Source: Zhenhengia yiwuensis | GTDB lineage: Bacteria; Bacillota; Clostridia; Lachnospirales; Cellulosilyticaceae | NCBI RefSeq assembly: GCF_014384995.1 | Contig: NZ_JACRSY010000045.1 | Location: forward strand, 1 to 17,552 | Reading direction: 5' to 3' | DNA: 17,552 bases | Shown: in pieces, positions 7,979 through 14,026 of the stretch | Layout of the letters: each line of letters opens with the position of its first letter | How positions within the stretch are numbered: the stretch's first letter is position 1 | The notes under the pieces: generated by a model | Databases searched by the model: none | The model's input: only the letters and a program-made list of their open reading frames with translations | What the model was told of the DNA's origin: nothing | Translations under genes and position numbers: made by a program

Positions 7979-8554
7979 TTAGGCGCCTTTTGAAATTAGT
8001 ATACGCTTAAGAAGTGAATTAAAGAACTCATAATTAGGATCGCCATTCTTTAACATCATCATAAAATTAGAAAAAATAAAGTGAGTTAATTCATCTTCAG
8101 TAAATGTGTTAAATAATGATGGATCAAATTCATGCTTGTGAGCTTGAAACAACCTAGTAAATAAGTCTATAAAGTGTGACATATACTCATCCTCTTTTTG
8201 CTTACCTTTTTGTTTATGAATAGTAGATAAGGAAGAGAGGTCATTTAACCAGTTTGTCTTAAACTGTTCAAGATACTTCAAAATATAGAAGTAAAGATAT
8301 TCTAGTTGCTGGAAGAAATCTAAATCTTGAGTATAAGACGTGTGGAGTGAACTAAAACATTCTGCCCAAAAACTTTCTATGATGGCAATAATTAAATCCA
8401 TCTTAGTGGGGTAGTAGTTGTAGATTGTCCCTAGAGCAATGTCACATTCTTTTGCTACAGTACGCATATTAATGCCTGTTAATCCTTCATCAGAAGCGAG
8501 TTTCTTTGCTACAGATAAAATAAGTTCTGTAGGATTCTCTATTACACGTGACAT
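7979..8554 (-). CDS. TetR/AcrR family transcriptional regulator (paralog A)
   Basis: A 191-residue TetR-type repressor. The N-terminal helix-turn-helix (about residues 10-55) has the core INMRTVAKECDIALGTIYNYYP. The remaining helical region should bind a ligand and form the dimer. Start ATG 8554 follows GAGGTGA. It is homologous along its full length to the regulator at 6599-7174 and is the first gene of the minus-strand module. A strong promoter with a perfect palindrome placed just after the -10 points to autorepression. Repressors of this type often control a neighbouring membrane transport or stress gene; here the seven-helix protein is the obvious candidate. The inducing ligand is unknown. 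Confidence 0.9.
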   Translation of the reverse strand: MSRVIENPTELILSVAKKLASDEGLTGINMRTVAKECDIALGTIYNYYPTKMDLIIAIIESFWAECFSSLHTSYTQDLDFFQQLEYLYFYILKYLEQFKTNWLNDLSSLSTIHKQKGKQKEDEYMSHFIDLFTRLFQAHKHEFDPSLFNTFTEDELTHFIFSNFMMMLKNGDPNYEFFNSLLKRILISKGA

Positions 8555-8571
8555 AAAATCACCTCATTCAA

Positions 8572-8586
8572 ATGAACTATGTTCAT
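8572..8586. promoter_or_regulatory. TetR operator palindrome at paralog A
   Basis: ATGAAC (8572-8577), TAT, GTTCAT (8581-8586): a perfect 15-bp palindrome immediately downstream of the -10 box of the regulator's promoter. The same core occurs at 7940-7952 and, degraded, at 7193-7207, each just upstream of one gene of the module. Confidence 0.75.
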
Positions 8587-8615
8587 ATGATAGAGTATTT
8601 TATATAAGTTGTCAA
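8587..8615 (-). promoter_or_regulatory. Promoter of TetR paralog A
   Basis: On the minus strand: -35 TTGACA (8615-8610, six of six), a 17-nt spacer (8609-8593), -10 TATCAT (8592-8587, five of six). The operator palindrome abuts the -10. The layout is the same as at paralog B. Confidence 0.8.
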
Positions 8616-8639
8616 GAGGTCATACAATATAGAGTGCTG

Positions 8640-8678
8640 TTATCTCTTTTGAGATAAATTGTATAAATAGTATAGCAT
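8640..8678 (+). promoter_or_regulatory. Candidate promoter with palindrome upstream of the foldase gene
   Basis: TTATCTC (8640-8646) and GAGATAA (8651-8657) form a perfect inverted repeat around TTTT. A -35-like TTGAGA (8649-8654) lies inside it, and TATAGC (8671-8676, spacer 16) or TAGCAT (8673-8678, spacer 18) could be the -10. A second -10-like TATACT lies at 8758-8763, closer to the gene, without a good -35. Which one is used cannot be decided from sequence. Confidence 0.35.
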
Positions 8679-8797
8679 AATGTGAAAAAAACAAGTATGA
8701 TAGAGAGAGGAAAAAAAGTATCTATATTTTATTTATATGTTGTTAAGATTTTTAAGTTATACTAAAAGTAAATCAAACATTGTAGGGAGAAGTAAAG

Positions 8798-9853
8798 ATG
8801 AAAAAATTTAAAAGATTCATAGCAGTAATGGCATTGGCAACAGTAGCTATATCAGTAGTAGGATGTAGTGACACAAAAGCTGGACAAGCTGAAGACACAA
8901 CTCAAACTACAGAAGCAAAGGAGCAGGGAGCAGAGGCTACAGCACCAGATTACTCAGAATATGAAAAAGTAGTAGTAGCAGAAGTAGGCGATGCAAAAGT
9001 AACACTTGCAGAAGTGAAAAAAGAAATGGCATACCTTGAGCAACTACTTATGATGCAATTTGGGGAAGACTACAAAAATAATGAAGAAGCTATGACTTTC
9101 TATAAAGAGCAACAAAAAGCAATCCTTGATTACTTAATTGAGTCTAAATTACTTGTTCAAGACGCTAAAGACTTTGAAATTGAAGTAACAGATGATGAAA
9201 TAACTGCAGAAATTGATAAAGTAAAAGCGAACTTTGAATCAGAAGAAGCATTTACAGCAGCTATGGAACAAGAAGGTTTAACATTAGAAAGCTATACACA
9301 ATTTGTTAAAGAAAATTTAATTATTGCAAAAACACTTGAAAAAGTAACAGCAGATATTGACGTGACAGATGATGAAGTTAAAGCTTACTATGATGCTAAT
9401 ATTTCTAAGTTCACACAACCAGCAGGTGCTGAAATGGCTCATATCTTAGTTGCTACAGAAGAGGAAGCAAAAGATATTAAAAAACAATATGATGAAGGTA
9501 AAGATTTCGCAGAGCTTGCTGCTGAATTTGGGACAGATGGAACAAAAGAAACAGGTGGAAGCTTAGGTGGATTTATTGCATACGATTCCCCAACTTATGA
9601 TGCAGATTTCTTAGCAGGAGCTAAAGGACTTGGAGAAGGAGAAGTATCAGATCCTGTTAAAACACAATTTGGATGGCATTTAATTAAAACAACAAATGTT
9701 CAACCAGAACCAGTTGTAAAAACATTAGAAGAAGTTAAAGAAGAAGCTAAAGCTGGAGCACTTCAAGATAAGCAATATGAAGCATTTGGTAATCATATTG
9801 AAACTTTAAAAGAAAAAATCAAAGTAGAAATTTTTGAAGACAAATTAGCTTAA
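8798..9853 (+). CDS. PrsA-like peptidyl-prolyl cis-trans isomerase (foldase lipoprotein)
   Basis: A 351-residue extracytoplasmic foldase anchored to the outer face of the membrane, helping secreted proteins fold. A lipoprotein signal peptide ends in SVVGC with lipidated Cys23. An acidic, Thr/Glu-rich linker (about 24-55) leads to a SurA/PrsA-type helical chaperone region (about 58-205). The parvulin (PpiC) rotamase domain spans about 210-300 (EMAHILVATEEEA, GGSLGGF, FGWHLIKT). A charged helical tail completes it. ATG 8798 follows AGGGAGA. The gene stands alone, with a terminator right after it. Two secreted wall-active enzymes elsewhere in the window are possible clients, but that is inference. 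Confidence 0.92.
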   Translation: MKKFKRFIAVMALATVAISVVGCSDTKAGQAEDTTQTTEAKEQGAEATAPDYSEYEKVVVAEVGDAKVTLAEVKKEMAYLEQLLMMQFGEDYKNNEEAMTFYKEQQKAILDYLIESKLLVQDAKDFEIEVTDDEITAEIDKVKANFESEEAFTAAMEQEGLTLESYTQFVKENLIIAKTLEKVTADIDVTDDEVKAYYDANISKFTQPAGAEMAHILVATEEEAKDIKKQYDEGKDFAELAAEFGTDGTKETGGSLGGFIAYDSPTYDADFLAGAKGLGEGEVSDPVKTQFGWHLIKTTNVQPEPVVKTLEEVKEEAKAGALQDKQYEAFGNHIETLKEKIKVEIFEDKLA

Positions 9854-9857
9854 TACG

Positions 9858-9893
9858 AAGGAGTAGATTCCATAAAGGAATCTACTCCTTTTC
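9858..9893 (+). terminator. Terminator of the foldase gene
   Basis: AAGGAGTAGATTCC (9858-9871) pairs perfectly with GGAATCTACTCCTT (9877-9890) around the loop ATAAA, followed by TTTTC. It begins 4 nt after the foldase stop codon. Confidence 0.9.
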
Positions 9894-10024
9894 TCATCAA
9901 CCGCTAATAAAGAAGTCTAATATATACTAAGTTCATCTATAGTTGCGGTATAAAGCTCGTATATTTACAGCATGTACAAGTAAGTATTGTAAAGTGTTTA
10001 TTTATACTCTCCTCTTTTAGTTTG

Positions 10025-10061
10025 GAAAATTATAGAATAATTTTCGAGAAAAATATATAAT
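10025..10061 (+). promoter_or_regulatory. Promoter region with AT-rich palindrome before the serine hydrolase gene
   Basis: A perfect 9-bp inverted repeat, GAAAATTAT (10025-10033) and ATAATTTTC (10037-10045), lies 10 nt upstream of a consensus -10 box, TATAAT (10056-10061). No good -35 is visible; the palindrome covers the place where it would be, so it may be a repressor or activator site. The rest of the 9894-10024 stretch shows nothing recognisable. Confidence 0.5.
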
Positions 10062-10099
10062 AGAGAAGTAAGTCTAAAAAATGAAAAGAGATGATAAAT

Positions 10100-12166
10100 A
10101 TGAAGAAAAAATTAGTTGTTTTATTAATTGCAGCACTTACTTTAAGCAGTATGAATCCTGCTGTAGTTATGGCGAATCAAGTACCAGTCGTAGCTTCAAC
10201 CAGTTTAGAACAGGTTATATCAGGAAAAGCAAGTATGTTAAATACAATGCTTGGTGGAACTAGTATGCAGTATGCATTAATAGATGCAGGTGAAATTGTA
10301 CTATCAGGTAATACGGGTGTATATAGTAAATCAGAGAATAAAGCATTAACTGATGAAACGATGTATGGTATAGGGTCTATTAGTAAGATGTATGTAACTG
10401 CAGCTGTTATGCAGCTTGTAGATGAAGGAAAAATAGATTTAGATACGCCACTTACAACCTACATACCAGAATTTAAAATGGCAGATGAACGTTATAAAGA
10501 TATTACCCCTCGTATGCTACTAAATCATTCATCAGGGCTTATGGGTTCTAGTTTTAGAGGATCATTCTTATTTAATGATGCCGATACATATGCAGTAGAT
10601 TCTTTACTTACACAGCTAGAAGGGCAAAGGTTAAAAGCTGACCCAGGTGCTTACAGCGTATACTGTAATGATGGTTTTACACTTGCACAAATTTTAGTAG
10701 AGCGTGTAAGTGGTATGGATTTTACAAGCTTTATACATAAGGCATTTACAGAGCCACTTGATCTTACAAATACTAAGACACCTATAGACGAATTTGATAC
10801 GAATGAACTCGCTAAAGCATATTACCCTACTTATAATGGTGAACTTCCGGTAGAGAGTGTAAATGTGATTGGTACTGGAGGTATTTATGCAACAGCTGAG
10901 GATCTTTGTAAGTTCTCAGAAATTTTCATGCATGGACAAAAAGATATTTTAAGTGAGGATGCCTTAAAGGCTATGGAAACGAATGAAGCTGAAAAAGGTA
11001 TCTGGGTAAAAGATGGAGACAATAGTTTTGAATATGGGCTTGGATGGGATAATATGAATGTCTATCCTTTTAATGAGTATGGTATCAAAGCACTTGTAAA
11101 AGGTGGAGATACTCAGCTTTATCATGGTAGTTTAATTGTACTTCCGGAACATAATATGGCAGCTGCAGTCGTATCATCAGGTGGTGCAAGTACTTATGAT
11201 CAGATGTTAGCAACTACTATGCTTTTAGAACAACTTAAAGCTAAAGGAATTATTGATGAAATAAAACCAGCTAAAGTACCAGTAGCTCCAGTTAAAGCCG
11301 ATATGCCTAAAGAGCTTATATCAGAGTCAGGTGTTTATATGGCAATGGGGGGTGCTGCATATGAAGTACAAATAAAAGAAACAGGTGAGCTTGTATTAAA
11401 AGCACTTACAATGCCTGTTCCAGAGCAAACTTTTATCTATACAACAGAAGGGGTTTTTGTAAGTCCTGATGGGAGTACACAGGTTCAAGTTGTAGAAGAA
11501 AGTAATGGTCATAAATATTTATGGGCTAAAGGATATGGAAGTTTACCAGGCATAGGTGAAATAGCGACTTCTGATTATCAACTTCAAAAAATGGAGCCTA
11601 ATGAAGTATCAGAAGAAGTAAATGCAGCATGGCAAGCAAGAAATGGTAAGAAATACTTCATCATAGATGAAAAATATAGTTCTCAAGTGTACTTAACCAT
11701 GCCTGCTAGTTTACTTATGTTAGATAGTTACTTACCAGGATATGTAATAGGAAATAAGATTATAGATGCTAATAATGCACAAAGTGTTATACAAATACCA
11801 GGTATGAATGGACGTGACCTTCAAGATATTCAAATCTTTGAGAAGGACCAAGTAGAGTATGCAAAAATAGGTGGTTATACTACAATCAGTGAAGATGCTA
11901 TACCAGATTTAGCCAATGCTACAGAAGCAATCTGTACCATTGGAGAAGAAGGTTATGCAAGATGGTTTACAGTACCAGCAGCATTAGCAAATAAGACTAT
12001 AGCGCTTACTATACCGGCAAATGGTGCAGCAATGGTTTATGATATGCATGGGCAATTAGTAGACAATACATATATTAGTGGAAATGCAACAGTAACATTA
12101 CCGGAAAAAGGTTATGTAGTATTTGCAGGTAATGCAGGTGTACAATTTAGTTATACAGTTCAATAA
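10100..12166 (+). CDS. Secreted serine hydrolase (beta-lactamase / PBP4-type) with unassigned C-terminal region
   Basis: A 688-residue exported protein. The signal peptide (MKKKLVVLLIAALTLSS..., cleavage likely after VMA near residue 26) is followed by a serine beta-lactamase-like domain (about 30-400). Its catalytic motif SxxK is Ser93-Ile-Ser-Lys96, the YxN motif is Tyr188-Cys-Asn190, and the third box is His342-Gly-Ser344, as in class C beta-lactamase, PBP4 and EstB relatives. The family includes D,D-peptidases, esterases and amidases, so resistance should not be assumed. The remaining ~290 residues match no domain I can name. An in-frame ATG at 10091 exists, but AAAGAG is properly spaced only for ATG 10100, where the Lys-rich signal peptide begins. 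Single-gene unit. Confidence 0.87.
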   Translation: MKKKLVVLLIAALTLSSMNPAVVMANQVPVVASTSLEQVISGKASMLNTMLGGTSMQYALIDAGEIVLSGNTGVYSKSENKALTDETMYGIGSISKMYVTAAVMQLVDEGKIDLDTPLTTYIPEFKMADERYKDITPRMLLNHSSGLMGSSFRGSFLFNDADTYAVDSLLTQLEGQRLKADPGAYSVYCNDGFTLAQILVERVSGMDFTSFIHKAFTEPLDLTNTKTPIDEFDTNELAKAYYPTYNGELPVESVNVIGTGGIYATAEDLCKFSEIFMHGQKDILSEDALKAMETNEAEKGIWVKDGDNSFEYGLGWDNMNVYPFNEYGIKALVKGGDTQLYHGSLIVLPEHNMAAAVVSSGGASTYDQMLATTMLLEQLKAKGIIDEIKPAKVPVAPVKADMPKELISESGVYMAMGGAAYEVQIKETGELVLKALTMPVPEQTFIYTTEGVFVSPDGSTQVQVVEESNGHKYLWAKGYGSLPGIGEIATSDYQLQKMEPNEVSEEVNAAWQARNGKKYFIIDEKYSSQVYLTMPASLLMLDSYLPGYVIGNKIIDANNAQSVIQIPGMNGRDLQDIQIFEKDQVEYAKIGGYTTISEDAIPDLANATEAICTIGEEGYARWFTVPAALANKTIALTIPANGAAMVYDMHGQLVDNTYISGNATVTLPEKGYVVFAGNAGVQFSYTVQ

Positions 12167-12173
12167 TATAAAT

Positions 12174-12203
12174 AAAAAGGCTATCTCAAGAGATAGCCTT
12201 TTT
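12174..12203. terminator. Terminator after the serine hydrolase gene
   Basis: AAAAAGGCTATCTC (12174-12187) pairs with GAGATAGCCTTTTT (12190-12203) around a very short loop. The A/T flanks would also let it work for the convergent XRE regulator gene, whose stop codon is at 12245. Confidence 0.88.
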
Positions 12204-12244
12204 ATAATGCAATGATATAATGACACGATAATAATTTTATATAT

Positions 12245-13171
12245 TTATACAGTAATACCATAGTGTACTTTACAGGATTCTAACATTTGATGATAAAGGT
12301 CCTCATGATTAGAAATGATAAAGAGGTCTTTGGCATATTGAAGTGTTTCTAGATACTGAGGAATATCTAAGTGGAATTGTGCAATCCCTTTACGGAAGTA
12401 AAGATGTGCAAGAAAGGAAATAGAGCGATTAGAGACTGCATATTGTATACCTAGATTAGCATGTTCTAAGGCCTTCTTATGTAAGTCTATACGATGAAAA
12501 GTATAAGATAAATTATAGTGGAGTTTAGCTAAAAGATTAGAAGAGGCAATCTGAACATTTTCCTTAGAAAAGTTACTACAGAAAAGAAGTATTTCAACAC
12601 AGTGTGAAGCATCTTCTAAGGTATATTTCGTTAGACCAATGTTCATAAGGAGACGGAGTTCTAATTCATTATAATAATAAGTTTGATAGTGCTCTAAATT
12701 AAAATTCTCGATGGTATAGGAGAGTGCTTGTATATAACATTCTATTTGTAAATCATAACGTTTTTCTTTAATCCCTAGGAGTACACCTTCAATTAAAGCA
12801 ATAAGTTGTAGAACCTGATTTCTGAAAAACTGATTCATATTATGTGTGGCTAATTTTTTAAATTGAATAAGGTCTTCTTGAAGTAATGCATAGTTATTAC
12901 TATCTAAGTGAAAATCTAACTCTCTTTTTAAATCTTCTAGCTCATCATAGTGATCCATACGATAAGTTAAAAAGAGCTCTGCAATATCCATATTAAGTGC
13001 AGAAGAGAGCAAATCTAGTGTTTCTTGTTTTGGTAGAACGAGCCCATTTTCGATTTTTCTTAATGTTTCAAGATTAATTGAGACTTTAAGACTAATATCT
13101 TTCTGGGTTAGATGTAGTGTATGGCGGATTTCTTTAAGAGCTTCACCAAATCCTTTGAGATTGTAGTACAT
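12245..13171 (-). CDS. XRE-family HTH regulator with helical (TPR-like) C-terminal domain, RRNPP-like
   Basis: A 308-residue regulator. Residues about 8-65 are a Cro/CI helix-turn-helix (LTQKDISLKVSINLETLRKI, then ENGLVLPKQETL). Residues about 70-308 are all-helical with TPR-like spacing (KALEHANLGIQYAV, FRKGIAQFHLDI, YLETLQYAKDLF). This build and length match RRNPP regulators such as PlcR, PrgX, ComR and Rgg, which bind imported peptides in the TPR groove; membership is inferred. The frame extends to 13210, but AAAGGCGG precedes ATG 13171, where the HTH begins. It is divergent from a tandem-repeat peptide gene 122 nt away, with a palindrome between, consistent with control of that gene and of itself. 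Convergent with the serine hydrolase gene. Confidence 0.85.
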   Translation of the reverse strand: MYYNLKGFGEALKEIRHTLHLTQKDISLKVSINLETLRKIENGLVLPKQETLDLLSSALNMDIAELFLTYRMDHYDELEDLKRELDFHLDSNNYALLQEDLIQFKKLATHNMNQFFRNQVLQLIALIEGVLLGIKEKRYDLQIECYIQALSYTIENFNLEHYQTYYYNELELRLLMNIGLTKYTLEDASHCVEILLFCSNFSKENVQIASSNLLAKLHYNLSYTFHRIDLHKKALEHANLGIQYAVSNRSISFLAHLYFRKGIAQFHLDIPQYLETLQYAKDLFIISNHEDLYHQMLESCKVHYGITV

Positions 13172-13203
13172 TTTAATGTGCCGCCTTTCTTTAGTAAGTG
13201 ATA

Positions 13204-13223
13204 AACCCAACTTAAATTGGGTT
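13204..13223. promoter_or_regulatory. 20-bp palindrome in the divergent intergenic region, candidate operator
   Basis: AACCCAA (13204-13210) and TTGGGTT (13217-13223) are perfect inverted arms around CTTAAA. On the minus strand it fills the spacer between a -35-like TTGTAA (13229-13224) and a -10-like TATCAC (13205-13200), and it lies about 20 bp upstream of the -35 region expected for the repeat gene. That position would suit autorepression of the regulator and activation of the peptide gene. Confidence 0.6.
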
Positions 13224-13242
13224 ACAATTTTTTAAAAATAAC

Positions 13243-13271
13243 GTTAAAATAAGGTATGAGTTAACTATTAT
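13243..13271 (+). promoter_or_regulatory. Candidate promoter of the tandem-repeat peptide gene
   Basis: -10-like TATTAT (13266-13271, five of six) with a poor -35, GTTAAA at 13243-13248 with a 17-nt spacer (or TTAAAA at 13244). A weak -35 is typical of promoters that need an activator, and the palindrome at 13204-13223 is upstream of it. The ribosome binding site AGAGGAG at about 13280-13286 follows. Confidence 0.4.
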
Positions 13272-13293
13272 AAGAAAGTAGAGGAGTAATAAT

Positions 13294-13806
13294 ATGAAAA
13301 AGTATGTAACCATTATATCTACATTTTTATTAGTAAGCTGTACGGTAGGGGGGCAACTATCACAATTAAAAGGTCCAGATGATTTAATCGTAGGACATGG
13401 TAAAACAGTAGTAGCACAAGGTCCAGATGATTTAATCGTAGGGCATGATAAAACAGTAGTAGCACAAGGTCCAGACGATTTAATTGTAGGGCATGATAAA
13501 ACAGTAGTAGCACAAGGTCCAGATGATTTAATCGTAGGGCATGATAAAACAGTAGTAGCACAAGGTCCAGACGATTTAATTGTAGGGCATGATAAAACAG
13601 TAGTAGCACAAGGTCCAGATGATTTAATCGTAGGGCATGATAAAACAGTAGTAGCACAAGGTCCAGACGATTTAATTGTAGGGCATGATAAAACAGTAGT
13701 AGCACAAGGTCCAGACGATTTAATTGTAGGGCATGATAAAACAGTAGTAGCACAAGGTCCAGATGATTTAATTGTAGGACATGCTGAAACAGCAGTTAAC
13801 TTTTAG
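13294..13806 (+). CDS. Exported tandem-repeat protein, candidate multi-copy signalling-peptide precursor
   Basis: A 170-residue protein of unrecognised family. It starts with a short lipoprotein-type signal peptide, MKKYVTIISTFLLVSC, with a lipobox LVSC (Cys16), then TVGGQLSQLK. Nine tandem 16-residue repeats fill the rest: unit 1 GPDDLIVGHGKTVVAQ, units 2-8 GPDDLIVGHDKTVVAQ, unit 9 GPDDLIVGHAETAVNF, ending the protein. Only the first and last units differ in sequence. ATG 13294 has a strong AGAGGAG site. The divergent neighbour is an RRNPP-like regulator. I infer a precursor yielding several copies of a peptide, either from the repeats or, as with enterococcal pheromones, from the signal peptide. 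A repetitive surface lipoprotein is the alternative. Coding is near certain; the role is a hypothesis. Confidence 0.85.
   Translation: MKKYVTIISTFLLVSCTVGGQLSQLKGPDDLIVGHGKTVVAQGPDDLIVGHDKTVVAQGPDDLIVGHDKTVVAQGPDDLIVGHDKTVVAQGPDDLIVGHDKTVVAQGPDDLIVGHDKTVVAQGPDDLIVGHDKTVVAQGPDDLIVGHDKTVVAQGPDDLIVGHAETAVNF
13372..13803 (+). repeat. Nine tandem 48-bp coding repeats
   Basis: Nine uninterrupted 48-bp units in frame. Units 2-8 occur in two nucleotide forms that differ only at synonymous sites: form A (GAT..ATC) in units 2, 4 and 6 and form B (GAC..ATT) in units 3, 5, 7 and 8. Unit 1 is A-like with GGACATGGT, and unit 9 has its own 3' half. The A-B alternation indicates growth by duplication of a 96-bp double unit. 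Copy number is likely to vary between strains. Confidence 0.95.
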
Positions 13807-13890
13807 GGTATTTAATTGTTTTATAAGGTTTATATATAGAAAGAGTTTTAAAAGTAAAGAGGGTAATGCTATTTAGTACTTAGATCGGAC

Positions 13891-13916
13891 AAGTTAGCGC
13901 TAGGGGATGCTAACTT
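13891..13916 (+). other. Stem-loop with G-rich loop in the 3' region of the repeat gene
   Basis: AAGTTAGC (13891-13898) and GCTAACTT (13909-13916) form a perfect 8-bp stem with a 10-nt loop containing AGGGGA. A terminator hairpin with a G-rich loop follows 4 nt later. It could be the 3' untranslated region of the peptide gene or part of a small RNA; there is no coding frame here. No family is recognised. Confidence 0.5.
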
Positions 13917-13920
13917 ATAG

Positions 13921-13954
13921 AAAAGACAGGAGTTGGGGGACTTCTGTCTTTTTT
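13921..13954 (+). terminator. Terminator of the tandem-repeat gene transcript
   Basis: AAAAGACAGGAGT (13921-13933) pairs with ACTTCTGTCTTTT (13940-13952), with one G-U pair, around the loop TGGGGG; a T-run follows. It lies 115 nt after the repeat gene's stop codon. Confidence 0.85.
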
Positions 13955-13965
13955 ATATGTCTAAT

Positions 13966-14005
13966 AAAACACCCACCTTATAAGATGTATAGGGTGGGTG
14001 TTTTT
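13966..14005. terminator. Terminator of glnS
   Basis: AAAACACCCACC (13966-13977) pairs with GGTGGGTGTTTT (13993-14004). It is symmetric enough to work on both strands, but it follows the glnS stop codon (14027) on the minus strand, and the plus-strand gene already has its own terminator. Confidence 0.85.
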
Positions 14006-14026
14006 CTATAAAATGGAAAGGAAACG

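Noticed and set aside
7971..7990. GC-rich inverted repeat around the stop codon of TetR paralog A as a terminator
   Set aside because: AAGGCGCC and GGGCCCTT pair with two central mismatches and the T-run is interrupted, so it is too weak to call.
10100..12166. Antibiotic-resistance beta-lactamase
   Set aside because: The SxxK, YxN and HxG-type boxes are shared by D,D-peptidases, esterases and amidases, and the long unknown tail is not typical of a resistance enzyme.
13319..13753. 144-residue open frame antiparallel to the repeat gene
   Set aside because: It stays open only because a 48-bp unit without a stop in that frame is repeated. It has no ribosome binding site, and the plus-strand gene has a signal peptide and a strong start.
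13372..13803. CRISPR array
   Set aside because: The units are head-to-tail without spacers and keep an open frame of 16 residues per unit, so they are coding repeats.
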